Part shown: piece by piece, positions 27,623 through 35,472 of the stretch | Position numbering within the stretch: position 1 is the stretch's first letter | Layout of the letters: every line of letters starts with the position of its first letter | Assembly: GCA_002328035.1 (NCBI GenBank) | Contig: DCVL01000039.1 | Span: 1 to 64,000 of the forward strand | Origin: Geobacter sp. UBA2189 | Lineage (GTDB): Bacteria; Desulfobacterota; Desulfuromonadia; Geobacterales; Pseudopelobacteraceae | Direction of reading: 5' to 3' | DNA length: 64,000 nt | Position numbers and translations under genes: made by a program | Notes under the pieces: generated by a model | Database searches by the model: none | What the model was told of the DNA's origin: nothing | What the model saw: only the letters and a program-made list of their open reading frames with translations

Positions 27623-27877
27623 ATACTGTTCCCGATGTACTGCAAAGTGTTTCCAGCTCTGATGTATAGTCATAGCCTCCAGATGATCCACGTTCAGATG
27701 TTCCGGTTGATCGCTTACCCGCTTCTATAATTCCGGTAATATCAACAGTGGTATCAAAAAAACTCCAACATCTGACCAGCTCGGGATTTAAAAAGTACAG
27801 CGGTTTACATCAAGTTTCAACTATGCTACCCTGCGTTCCTTATTAATTCAGCCTCATTAGGAGTAGGCGGGGGAACC

Positions 27878-28906
27878 ATGGAGTTAAGTTTTTCACACAC
27901 CAACGAAGAGATCGACTCATTAATTGAACGAACAATCAAGGCTGCCGGAGGTATCACCCATCCCCACCTGGTGCGTGAGCTGATAATCTCCTCGCTTAAA
28001 ATCGGGCAGGAAACCAGTTACCAGCCTGATCTCAAACTTATCAACCGCACCCTTCGCGAAATGCGCTACACCACTCGTGTTTTCGGCCCTTACAGAGAGC
28101 GGAAAAAAGTCACCATCTTCGGTTCTGCCCGTACAATGCCGGAAGAACAGATATACCAAAAATGCGTCCGGTTTGCCAGGTTGCTTGCTGACCAGGGCTG
28201 GATGGCCATTACAGGCGGAGGCCCAGGGATTATGAGAGCAGGCAACGAAGGAGCCGGAAGCGAAAACTCCTTTGCTGTCAACATAAAGCTCCCTTTCGAA
28301 CAGAGCGCCAATCCCGTTATGCAAAACACCCCGCGTCTGGTTACCTACAAATACTTTTTTAACAGAAAGGTAGCATTCGTAAAAGAGGCTGATGCCGTAG
28401 CTGTATTCCCTGGAGGTTTTGGAACGCTTGATGAAGCAATGGAGGTCTTTACACTTGTACAAACTGGAAAAACTTCACCAAAACCTTTAATCCTAGTGGA
28501 TGACGAAGAGGGGTTTTGGGAACAGTTTTTTGACTTTGTAAAAGAGCAGCTCCTTGCAAAAGGCTTGATCTCCGGTGAAGATTTTTCCATTTTTACTATA
28601 ACCAAGGATGAAAATGAGGCTGCCGAAGTCATAAACAATTTTTACAAAAACTACCATTCAATCCGCTTTCACGATGATCTGGCCATAATTCGCCTGAACA
28701 ATAGATTAACACCGGAACAGATTTTGATGCTTGAAGAGGAATTTCCTGAAATCATACTCCCTGGAGGAGAGATTACAATCTGTGAAGCCCAGATTTTTGA
28801 GGATGATGAACCCGAACTTGCCTTGCTACCCAGACTAAAATTCAGCTTTAATCATTTTCATTATGGCCTCTTGATCGCCTTTATCAACCGAATAAACACG
28901 TTTTGA
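27878..28906 (+). CDS. LOG-family (lysine-decarboxylase-like) nucleotide phosphoribohydrolase-like protein
   Basis: A 342-residue protein with a LOG-family Rossmann domain at about residues 75-260. The nucleotide-binding segments GGGPGIMRAGNEGA and PGGFGTLDEAMEVFTLVQTGK are clear; the PGGxGTxxE motif is the family hallmark. LOG proteins of this kind hydrolyse nucleoside 5'-monophosphates at the N-glycosidic bond (the cytokinin-activating reaction in plants), and the old label lysine decarboxylase is misleading. N- and C-terminal extensions beyond the core make it longer than typical 180-200-residue LOG enzymes. GGGGGAA lies before the ATG. Function in this organism is unknown. Confidence 0.85.
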   Translation: MELSFSHTNEEIDSLIERTIKAAGGITHPHLVRELIISSLKIGQETSYQPDLKLINRTLREMRYTTRVFGPYRERKKVTIFGSARTMPEEQIYQKCVRFARLLADQGWMAITGGGPGIMRAGNEGAGSENSFAVNIKLPFEQSANPVMQNTPRLVTYKYFFNRKVAFVKEADAVAVFPGGFGTLDEAMEVFTLVQTGKTSPKPLILVDDEEGFWEQFFDFVKEQLLAKGLISGEDFSIFTITKDENEAAEVINNFYKNYHSIRFHDDLAIIRLNNRLTPEQILMLEEEFPEIILPGGEITICEAQIFEDDEPELALLPRLKFSFNHFHYGLLIAFINRINTF

Positions 28907-28931
28907 CATTTAACAGGGGCTATGTTAAAAA
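28903..28931 (+). promoter_or_regulatory. Predicted promoter of dapA
   Basis: TTGACA (28903-28908), which overlaps the LOG-gene stop codon, is followed after 17 bases by TAAAAA (28926-28931). It is about 75 bases upstream of the dapA start. Confidence 0.45.
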
Positions 28932-29006
28932 ATTCCACTTTTTATATATAGTCCAGTTTTTAATGAATTAGAGAGCAATTTCATATACTAATTGAGGGAG
29001 ACAGTC

Positions 29007-29879
29007 ATGTTCAAAGGAAGTATTGTTGCCATTGTTACGCCGTTCAATAACGGTACGGTAGACGAAAAAAAGCTGCGTGAACTGGTGGATTTCCAGATCG
29101 AGAACGGCACCGACGCCATCGTGGCCTGCGGGACAACCGGTGAATCGTCCACCCTGGATAATGAAGAACACCTGAACGTCATCAAGATCGTATTTGATCA
29201 GGCCAAAGGGCGTGTACCGGTCATAGCCGGCACCGGTTCCAATTCAACTGCCGAGGCTATCCATCTGACCCGCGAGGCCAAAGCGATTGGTGTGGCCGGG
29301 GTGCTGCTGGTGACTCCGTACTACAACAAACCAACCCAGGAAGGAATGTATCGCCACTATCTTGCCATTGCTGATGCTGTTGAAATTCCTCAAATCCTGT
29401 ATAACGTGCCGGGTCGTACCGCCGTTAACCTGCTGCCGGAAACCGTAGCACGTCTGGCCGGACACAAAAATATTGTGGCGATCAAAGAGGCCACCGGCTC
29501 TCTGCAACAGGCTTCAGAAGTGTTGGCGCTGTGTGGCGATCAGATTGATGTATTCTCCGGTGACGATTTTATCACCTTCCCGATGATGGCCTGTGGCGCC
29601 AAAGGAGTAATTTCGGTTACCGCCAACATTATGCCCAAGGCGATTGCTGACCTGACCGATGCCTTCTATGCCGGTGATCTGGACAAAGCTCGCAAGCTGC
29701 ATCTGGATACCCTCAAGATCAGCAACGCCATGTTCATTGAAAGCAATCCGATACCGGTCAAGACCGCTCTGGCGCTGATGGGAAAATGTTCAGATGAAGT
29801 ACGCCTGCCCTTGGCACCTATGGGCGATGCAAACAAGGCGAAGCTGGAAACCATTATGAAAGAGTACAAATTGATCTGA
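29007..29879 (+). CDS. dapA: 4-hydroxy-tetrahydrodipicolinate synthase
   Basis: Condenses pyruvate with aspartate semialdehyde, the first committed step of lysine/diaminopimelate synthesis. The TIM-barrel family motifs are present: CGTTGES near residue 43, YNVPGRT near 135 (catalytic Tyr), and the Schiff-base Lys in VAIKEATG near 160. The ATG at 29007 follows GAGGGAG; a TTG at 28992 would add five residues that overlap this site. At 290 residues the length is normal. It is followed by dapB and dapL. Confidence 0.97.
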   Translation: MFKGSIVAIVTPFNNGTVDEKKLRELVDFQIENGTDAIVACGTTGESSTLDNEEHLNVIKIVFDQAKGRVPVIAGTGSNSTAEAIHLTREAKAIGVAGVLLVTPYYNKPTQEGMYRHYLAIADAVEIPQILYNVPGRTAVNLLPETVARLAGHKNIVAIKEATGSLQQASEVLALCGDQIDVFSGDDFITFPMMACGAKGVISVTANIMPKAIADLTDAFYAGDLDKARKLHLDTLKISNAMFIESNPIPVKTALALMGKCSDEVRLPLAPMGDANKAKLETIMKEYKLI

Positions 29880-29880
29880 T

Positions 29881-30005
29881 AAACACAGAGTAACGGAGCA
29901 ACCGAGAAAAGCAGAAGACAAAGTCTTATCCAGGTTTTGTGTTTAAACCTTTACGAATTATTCTGATTGTTGCCTTTCCCTCTGTTGCTCAGTTGCTCCG
30001 TGTTT
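29881..30005. repeat. Long imperfect inverted repeat between dapA and dapB
   Basis: AAACACAGAGTAACGGAGCA and onward (29881-29912) is nearly the reverse complement of 29972-30005 (ending GTTGCTCCGTGTTT). The arms are about 32 bases with a few mismatches and a loop of about 60 bases. The transcript would form a long hairpin just ahead of the dapB ribosome site (AAGGGGGTT). Repeats of this ACACAGAG/GGAGCAAC type are commonly dispersed in genomes of this group. Confidence 0.6.
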
Positions 30006-30018
30006 CAAGGGGGTTACC

Positions 30019-30819
30019 ATGATTAAAATAGCCGTCTGTGGCGCTGCCGGTCGCATGGGTCAACGTATAATCGTCGCTGCTGTTGAGGCAGGTTGCACCA
30101 TTTCTGGTGCCCTGGAACGTCCCGGTCATTCCCAGGTCGGCCAGGATGCAGGTCTGGTTGCCGGAGTTGGTACTTTGGGCATTGCCATCAGTGATGACCT
30201 GAACGCCGTGGTTGAAGGCTGTGATGTCCTGATCGACTTCACAACCCCAAAGGTCTCACTGAAGAACCTGGAGGTCTGTGGCCTGAAGAAGAAGGCTATC
30301 GTAATCGGCTCTACCGGTTTTACGCCTGATGAGCGACTGTTCGCCGCAGAGCTTTGCAAGGATATCCCTTGCGTGCTGGCTCCAAACATGTCAGTCGGAG
30401 TCAACGTCTGCTTCAAAATACTAAGGGATGTCGCCAAGACCTTGGGCAATGACTTTGATGTGGAAATTGTCGAGTTGCATCACAACAAGAAGAAAGACTC
30501 CCCTTCAGGCACCGCCGTGCGGATGGGTGAGGTGGTAGCTGAGGCATTAGGCCGCGATTACAACCAGGTCGCCAACTACCACCGTGAAGGGATCTGCGGA
30601 GAGCGAACCAAGGACGAGATCGGCATGCAGACGGTACGTGGTGGTGATATCATCGGCGAGCATACGGTCTACTTCATCGGTCAGGGTGAGCGGATCGAGA
30701 TCTCCCACCGTGCCATGAGCCGCGACATGTTCTCCCGTGGATCTGTCCGCGCAGCCAAGTGGATTGTCGGCAAGCAGCCGGGGCTGTACGATATGCAGGA
30801 TGTTTTAGGGCTTAAATAA
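30019..30819 (+). CDS. dapB: 4-hydroxy-tetrahydrodipicolinate reductase
   Basis: NAD(P)H-dependent second enzyme of the pathway, 266 residues. The nucleotide-binding motif GAAGRMGQ starts the chain. The catalytic/substrate segment ELHHNKKKDSPSGTA carries the conserved His-His and Lys residues. RBS AAGGGGG is eight bases before the ATG. It is separated from dapA and from dapL by long inverted repeats, an unusual arrangement for co-functional genes. Confidence 0.97.
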   Translation: MIKIAVCGAAGRMGQRIIVAAVEAGCTISGALERPGHSQVGQDAGLVAGVGTLGIAISDDLNAVVEGCDVLIDFTTPKVSLKNLEVCGLKKKAIVIGSTGFTPDERLFAAELCKDIPCVLAPNMSVGVNVCFKILRDVAKTLGNDFDVEIVELHHNKKKDSPSGTAVRMGEVVAEALGRDYNQVANYHREGICGERTKDEIGMQTVRGGDIIGEHTVYFIGQGERIEISHRAMSRDMFSRGSVRAAKWIVGKQPGLYDMQDVLGLK

Positions 30820-30830
30820 CAACCATTTTC

Positions 30831-30980
30831 GCCACAGAGGACACAGAGGTCTCAGAGAGAAGCAAAAAAGCGGGTAAAGTCTGAAATGGTTTTGAGGGAT
30901 AACCCCAAAGATTTGGTTTTGATTTCCCCCTGTTTTTTCCTGCTTTTGACCTTCTCTGTGCTCTCTGTGTCCTCTGTGGC
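30831..30980. repeat. Long imperfect inverted repeat between dapB and dapL
   Basis: GCCACAGAGGACACAGAG (start 30831) continues for about 41 bases and is matched in reverse complement at 30941-30980, ending CTCTGTGTCCTCTGTGGC. The loop is about 70 bases. The 18 outermost bases pair perfectly. It belongs to the same ACACAGAG-rich class as the repeat upstream of dapB but is a different sequence. Confidence 0.65.
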
Positions 30981-31006
30981 AAATAATTTTTGGAGGATGT
31001 TTCGTA

Positions 31007-32239
31007 ATGGCAAAAATCAACGGCAACTACCTGAAATTAAAAGCTGGCTACCTGTTCCCTGAGATTGGCCGTCGCGTGCGTGAGTTCAGTGCTGCCAACC
31101 CTGATGCGAAGGTTATCCGTCTGGGTATCGGCGATGTCACCCGCCCGTTGGCTCCGGCTGTACTGAAGGCCTTCCATGACGCAGTGGATGATCTGGCCAC
31201 CACTGATCAGTTTGCCGGCTACGGCCCTGAACAGGGCTATGATTGGCTGATCAATGCCATTATCGAAAAATCCTACAAGCCGCTGGGAGTTTCGCTCAAG
31301 ACCGAAGAAATGTTCATCTCCGACGGCTCCAAGTGCGACTGCGCCAACATCCTGGATATCTTTGCCCTGGACAACGTGGTAGCCATCGGCGACCCTGTCT
31401 ATCCGGTCTACAACGACACCAACGTCATGATCGGTCGTACCGGCGAGGCTGACGACAAGGGTTACTACCAGAACATCGTCTACCTGCCCTGCACCGAGGC
31501 CAACGGTTTTATCCCCTCGCTGCCGGAAGGCAAGGTTGACATCATCTATCTCTGCTTCCCCAACAATCCCACCGGCACCGTGGCCAGCAAGGCAGAGCTG
31601 AAGAAGTGGGTTGATTACGCCAATGCCAACGACGCCATCATCTTCTTTGATGCTGCATATGAGGCGTTCATCACCAATCCTGAGATCCCCCATTCCATTT
31701 ACGAGATTGAAGGAGCCAAGAAGTGCGCCATCGAGTTCCGTTCCTTCTCCAAGACCGCTGGCTTTACCGGCGTACGTTGCGGTCTGGTGGTAGTACCTGA
31801 AGAGGTGATGGGCACCACCGCAACCGGCGAAAAGTACAGCTTCAACAAACTTTGGCTGCGTCGTACCACCACCAAGTTCAACGGCGCCTCCTATCCAGTT
31901 CAGAAGGCTGCTGCCGCAGTCTACAGTGACGAGGGCTGGAAGCAGACCAAAGAGATCATCGACTACTACATGGAGAACGCCCGCATTATCCGTGAAGGGT
32001 TGAAAGAGGTTGGTGTAACCTGTTACGGCGGTGTGGATGCCCCGTACATCTGGCTCAAGACCCCCGGCGGCATGAGCAGCTGGGACTTCTTTGACAAGCT
32101 GCTGAACGAGTGCAACGTGGTCGGAACGCCAGGAAGCGGTTTCGGCCCCAGCGGCGAAGGGTTCTTCCGGTTGTCAGCCTTCGGCCACCGTGAGAATGTG
32201 ATTGAGGCGGTGGAGCGGATAAAGAAGAATTTGAAGTAG
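31007..32239 (+). CDS. dapL: LL-diaminopimelate aminotransferase
   Basis: Converts tetrahydrodipicolinate directly to LL-diaminopimelate with glutamate as amino donor, bypassing the succinylase route. It is a class I/II PLP aminotransferase of 410 residues. Landmarks are YGPEQGYDWL, SDGSKCDCANI, FPNNPTGTVA, and the PLP lysine in FRSFSKTAGFTGVRCG. The dapL family length is about 410. RBS TGGAGGA precedes the ATG. It ends before a strong terminator. Codons look richer in C/G at third positions than in neighbouring pil genes, consistent with high expression. Confidence 0.97.
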   Translation: MAKINGNYLKLKAGYLFPEIGRRVREFSAANPDAKVIRLGIGDVTRPLAPAVLKAFHDAVDDLATTDQFAGYGPEQGYDWLINAIIEKSYKPLGVSLKTEEMFISDGSKCDCANILDIFALDNVVAIGDPVYPVYNDTNVMIGRTGEADDKGYYQNIVYLPCTEANGFIPSLPEGKVDIIYLCFPNNPTGTVASKAELKKWVDYANANDAIIFFDAAYEAFITNPEIPHSIYEIEGAKKCAIEFRSFSKTAGFTGVRCGLVVVPEEVMGTTATGEKYSFNKLWLRRTTTKFNGASYPVQKAAAAVYSDEGWKQTKEIIDYYMENARIIREGLKEVGVTCYGGVDAPYIWLKTPGGMSSWDFFDKLLNECNVVGTPGSGFGPSGEGFFRLSAFGHRENVIEAVERIKKNLK

Positions 32240-32249
32240 AATGAAACAG

Positions 32250-32280
32250 AAAGGGCGCCCATTGCGGCGCCCTTTCGTTT
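32250..32280 (+). terminator. Rho-independent terminator after dapL
   Basis: AAAGGGCGCC (32250-32259) pairs perfectly with GGCGCCCTTT (32266-32275) over a six-base loop, followed by CGTTT. It ends the dap cluster. Confidence 0.75.
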
Positions 32281-32296
32281 GTGGTATGAGACATTC

Positions 32297-32591
32297 ATGG
32301 GCAAAAAAGAGATAGTTGACATAATCAGGGACAACAAGCCGGATATTATGGCCCGGTACGGTGGGTGTGCAGCGCTTGGGTCTGTTCGGTTCGTATGTGA
32401 GAGAACAGCAGCGCAAACGGAACGATATTGACATCCTGGTTTCCTTCAATCGTGAGATTGACCTGTTTGATTTTGTTGATCTGCGTGAATTTCTTGAGGC
32501 TCGGCTCAACGGCAAGGTTGACATGGTAATGGAATCAGCACTTAAACCAGCCATCGGCAAACGAATTTTGGCTGAGGTTGAATATGTCTAA
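32297..32591 (+). pseudogene. Frameshifted MNT-type nucleotidyltransferase (antitoxin relic)
   Basis: Reading from the ATG at 32297 gives MGKKEIVDIIRDNKPDIMARYG, the usual start of a minimal nucleotidyltransferase. A four-base tandem duplication of GGTG at about 32360-32368 shifts the frame, after which the second frame continues with LGLFGSYVREQQ and DIDILVSF, the conserved GS..DxD catalytic motif, to the stop at 32589-32591. The downstream half alone could start at GTG 32361, but no ribosome site is present. MNT proteins are AMPylating antitoxins of HEPN toxins. A sequencing error at the duplication cannot be excluded. Confidence 0.7.
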
Positions 32592-32646
32592 AGGCCGAGA
32601 GCTGTCTGATTATCCGGCTGATATCCTCAATGCAGAGGGTGAAGCT
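32584..32646 (+). pseudogene. N-terminal stub of a HEPN (HepT/DUF86-like) toxin
   Basis: The 21 codons starting ATG 32584 read MSKGRELSDYPADILNAEGE, which resembles the first helix of HepT-type HEPN toxins (pattern DYLxDILxAIE). It overlaps the end of the nucleotidyltransferase as such toxins normally do, but the rest of the toxin is missing: the reading frame runs straight into the ORF6N gene. I read it as what remains after a deletion. The match is by eye on a short segment. Confidence 0.4.
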
Positions 32647-33525
32647 ATGAGTGAATTAGCTCAGGTGGTGATGATTGAGAAGCGGATTTTCACCATACGC
32701 GGCATGCAGGTGATGTTAGACAGGGATCTGGCGGAATTGTACGGGGTGAAACCCATACGCCTTCGCGAACAGGTCAAACGCAACAGTAATCGATTCCCGG
32801 AAGATTTCATGTTTCAGATCTCTGAGGATGAGGTTGATTATATGGTATCGCAGAATGCGATACCATCCAGAAAACATCTCGGCGGCACTCTGCCCTACGT
32901 CTTTACCGAACAAGGCGTTGCCGGAATATCCGGGGTATTGACCAGCATACGAGCAGTTGAAATCAACATCGCTATTATGCGAGCATTCGTGAAGATGCGG
33001 CAGTTTCTGTCGGACAACGCCAACCTCTTTATGCGGCTGGAAAACATCGAGAAACGTCAGCTACTGCATGAGGTCAAGGTCGATGAAAAATTTGAGCAGC
33101 TTTTCAACGCACTTGAAGACAAAAGTATCAAACCAGAACAGGGCATTTTTTATGATGGGCAAATTTTTGATGCCTACAAATTTGTCTGCGACCTGATTCG
33201 TTCCGCCACGCATCGGATTATTCTTATCGACAACTACGTGGATGAAAGCGTGTTGACTCTGTTATCCAAAAGAGAAGCAGGAGTAACCACCAAAATCCTG
33301 ACAAATAGTATCGGCAAGGCATTGGCCTTGGATATCGAAAAATTTAACCAGCAATACCCCGCTATTGACGTACAAACATTCAAATCTTCGCACGACCGTT
33401 TTCTCATTATCGATGATGACATTTACCACATTGGTGCATCGCTGAAAGACTTGGGGAAGAGATGGTTCGCCTTTTCAAAGATGGATGTCAGCGCAATTGA
33501 AATGTTGCAACGGGTAAAGATATGA
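32647..33525 (+). CDS. ORF6N-domain protein with PLD-like C-terminal domain
   Basis: A 292-residue protein. Residues 5-95 are an ORF6N domain (IEKRIFTIRGMQVMLDRDLAELYGV.. RFPEDFMFQ.. TLPYVFTEQG), a DNA-binding domain typical of phage and mobile-element proteins (KilA-N related). The C-terminal third resembles a phospholipase-D-like fold with one HxRxxxxD-type motif (HDRFLIIDD) and the conserved tail IGASLKDLGKRWFAFSKM. I start at the ATG at 32647; a longer frame from 32584 includes the apparent toxin stub. It may be a regulator or nuclease of mobile origin. Function is unknown. Confidence 0.75.
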   Translation: MSELAQVVMIEKRIFTIRGMQVMLDRDLAELYGVKPIRLREQVKRNSNRFPEDFMFQISEDEVDYMVSQNAIPSRKHLGGTLPYVFTEQGVAGISGVLTSIRAVEINIAIMRAFVKMRQFLSDNANLFMRLENIEKRQLLHEVKVDEKFEQLFNALEDKSIKPEQGIFYDGQIFDAYKFVCDLIRSATHRIILIDNYVDESVLTLLSKREAGVTTKILTNSIGKALALDIEKFNQQYPAIDVQTFKSSHDRFLIIDDDIYHIGASLKDLGKRWFAFSKMDVSAIEMLQRVKI

Positions 33526-33629
33526 ATGGGAGGGTGGTTGAGGATTGGGCGATTAGACGGATGGGGGAGTCGGTGTGTTCAGCAGGAAATGGTTGACTTG
33601 GGGTTACATACTGCCCCCAGAATTCTCTC
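33526..33629. other. Non-coding stretch left of the RAYT end fragment
   Basis: A G-rich 100-base spacer with no recognised gene, between the ORF6N stop and the solitary transposable-element end. No repeat was recognised in it. Confidence 0.35.
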
Positions 33630-33687
33630 ACGACGATCAGCAAGGTGATCAAAAGTGGTGAAAACTGATATTTCAAGACCTGACCCC
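33630..33687 (+). mobile_element. Solitary right end of a RAYT element
   Basis: From ACGACGATCAGCAAGGTGAT (33631 onward) to ATATTTCAAGACCTGACCCC (33668-33687) the sequence is nearly identical to the last 60 bases of the complete RAYT element ending at 37698, including the end of its transposase frame and stop codon. Nothing of the left part is present. It is either a truncated copy or a recombination remnant. Confidence 0.85.
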
Positions 33688-33726
33688 TATGTACTACAAG
33701 CTCTCGGCGTAAATTTATCTAGTTAG

Positions 33727-35395
33727 TCTCCATCCGGAAACCCCAACTTTATCGAGTTGAGTAGCGGTAGCAGAGGAATTGTCCTCTGCTTCACGTTCCG
33801 GATTTTATGATTTTGTAGTTTTTGACCTGCTCTTTTACAATTAAGGACGCATCATCCCCTTGGCCCTGCTAAATCAACTCTTCTGCTGCTGCTTTAAGCT
33901 GGTGCCAGCTTTGTTCTGGCAAGCACCAGCAGGTTGTAGGAGACAATCGAACTCCAGACATACCGGCCAAAGCCTTCCCAACTCTTCCATGTACAACGGT
34001 CAAGGCCAAAGGCACGCTTGAGGGTTGATATGCCAGCCTCTATACCGGCTCGGAAGTTTCTGAGCTTCTTGTACACCCAGGAACTCTTGGCCATCTCAAG
34101 GACTGAAAGCCCACGCTTCTTGGCAAACACGGCATCTTTTATCTGCTCTCTTTTGGCATATGCCAGATTGTCTTTTGAGGCAAAACCACCATCAACGGAA
34201 ACCTGACGTGGCATACGACCATACAGCTCTTTCTGGCGTTCAAGGAGCGGAGCATACTGTTCTGTGTCCGCAGGGTTGCCCCTGGTTATCATACAATCAA
34301 GAATCATGGTGGAACTGCCGCCAGTCAGAAATATCTTGTGGCCATATTCGGTTTCACGACGCTTTTTGACGATGATGTCGGTGTGGTCCTCAAAGAAGGA
34401 GACGACCTTTTCTGAAGCAGGTACCTGTTCTCCCCTTAATACCCGCCGTTCGGTCTGGCTGATGACTTTCCTTAGTAACCCTACGGCACGCTCAAGCTTT
34501 TCTGCCAGCACCTTGCCGGCAAAGAGTTCAGTGGCTTCAGAAGACATATGAGCATGAAGCTCAGGGATTGCGACCAGGGCATAGTCTCTGACTTTACTTG
34601 CATATAGAAGAAGGTTCTGGTAAGCCACCTTACGGACTTCTTCCTTCTTGGCATTCAGTATGGTCAGTACCCGCTTCTTGACAACCCGTTGATGATCACT
34701 GAACTGGTACTGGGGAGCAGGAGACAGTGCTTTGCCTTCGGCAAGCCAGCGAGTGATGATCCGGATACCATCAGCCAGAAGGGTGGAGTCAGTAGGATGA
34801 TGGATATCTGTTTCCACAGCGGTTGCATCAATACGGATCGTGCGTCCTGTTTCGACCTTCTCCTTTTTGGCGTGACCTATAATCTCACGGTGGATAGCTT
34901 CCCAGGTCTCTTCACGGATAGCTTTTATGTTCTCCTGGAGGATTGATTTGCTGGGATACTGCGCCATATCTAATCGGGAAAAGCTGCGAAAGGCATCGGA
35001 GTCTTCAAGGTGAAATGCAAGCTCTTCGTAGGTGAGCTGGCGATACTGTTTCAAAACGGCACAGCGCACTACCTGTTCAGCAGTCATGCCTTCACGGCCT
35101 GTTGTTGAACGGCGGGCTCTGGTCAGGTCGGCAAAGACAAGTTCAAGTACCTTGGGAGTGGCATCCAGCACCTTGGACATCTCAAGCAACTCCTTGGCAA
35201 TGGAGCTTTTGGCCATAGTGACAAACAGGTTCTGTTGAGGGTTGAATTTTCGACGCATATGGGTACCATTCTTAAGTAATAGTGTAACGATACCAGTATA
35301 TTGCGTCAGAATAGTAGCATAAATTGTGAAAGAACAGAAACAAAAAATACAGGTTTATATATAAATATCAGAGTGTTACAGTTTCCGAATGGAAA
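33727..35395 (-). mobile_element. DDE insertion sequence (ISNCY-like), complete with ends and target duplication
   Basis: The outer ends are imperfect inverted repeats: TCTCCATCCGGAAAC (33727-33741) and GTTTCCGAATGGAAA (35381-35395), matching at 13 of 15 positions. The flanks are CTAGTTAG (33719-33726) and CTAGTTAA (35396-35403), which reads as a 7-8-base target duplication. The element is about 1.67 kb and contains one transposase gene on the minus strand. It is probably a recent and possibly active insertion because the gene is intact. Confidence 0.75.
33894..35258 (-). CDS. DDE transposase, ISNCY/IS1182-like
   Basis: A 454-residue transposase. The N-terminal part has a helix-turn-helix-like region (MTAEQVVRCAVLKQYRQLTYEELAFHL). 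The RNase-H-type catalytic core includes RIDATAVETDIHHPTDSTLL (first Asp), a middle SVDGGFASKDN (second Asp) and a late Glu in FRAGIEAGISTLKRAFGLDRC. The last segment (GIEAGIS.LKRAFGL) is typical of IS1182/ISNCY-type enzymes. Exact family needs a database search. The frame is intact between visible IS ends. Confidence 0.9.
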   Translation of the reverse strand: MRRKFNPQQNLFVTMAKSSIAKELLEMSKVLDATPKVLELVFADLTRARRSTTGREGMTAEQVVRCAVLKQYRQLTYEELAFHLEDSDAFRSFSRLDMAQYPSKSILQENIKAIREETWEAIHREIIGHAKKEKVETGRTIRIDATAVETDIHHPTDSTLLADGIRIITRWLAEGKALSPAPQYQFSDHQRVVKKRVLTILNAKKEEVRKVAYQNLLLYASKVRDYALVAIPELHAHMSSEATELFAGKVLAEKLERAVGLLRKVISQTERRVLRGEQVPASEKVVSFFEDHTDIIVKKRRETEYGHKIFLTGGSSTMILDCMITRGNPADTEQYAPLLERQKELYGRMPRQVSVDGGFASKDNLAYAKREQIKDAVFAKKRGLSVLEMAKSSWVYKKLRNFRAGIEAGISTLKRAFGLDRCTWKSWEGFGRYVWSSIVSYNLLVLARTKLAPA

Positions 35396-35417
35396 CTAGT
35401 TAAGGGCCAAAGACGAG

Positions 35418-35452
35418 AAAGAAGGCAGTATCGATGGATACTGCCTTCTTTA
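35418..35452. terminator. Terminator after the PEP-CTERM gene
   Basis: GAAGGCAGTATC (about 35420-35431) pairs with GATACTGCCTTC (about 35436-35447) over a short loop, flanked by A/T runs on both sides, so it can work in either direction. It is about 20 bases after the PEP-CTERM stop on the minus strand and just outside the IS. Confidence 0.7.
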
Positions 35453-35472
35453 TGGATATCCCTTGGCAGAGA

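Noticed and set aside
27623..27877. A minus-strand frame of about 78 codons without a start in the emrB-LOG gap
   Set aside because: It is open but has no start codon or ribosome site, and no recognisable motif beyond short Ser/Gly-rich parts. Treated as chance.
29881..30980. ACACAGAG-type repeats around dapB as a CRISPR array
   Set aside because: The units are inverted, not regularly spaced direct repeats, and no spacers or cas genes are present.
31037..31693. Minus-strand ORF of 218 codons inside dapL
   Set aside because: It is an antisense shadow of a well-supported aminotransferase gene.
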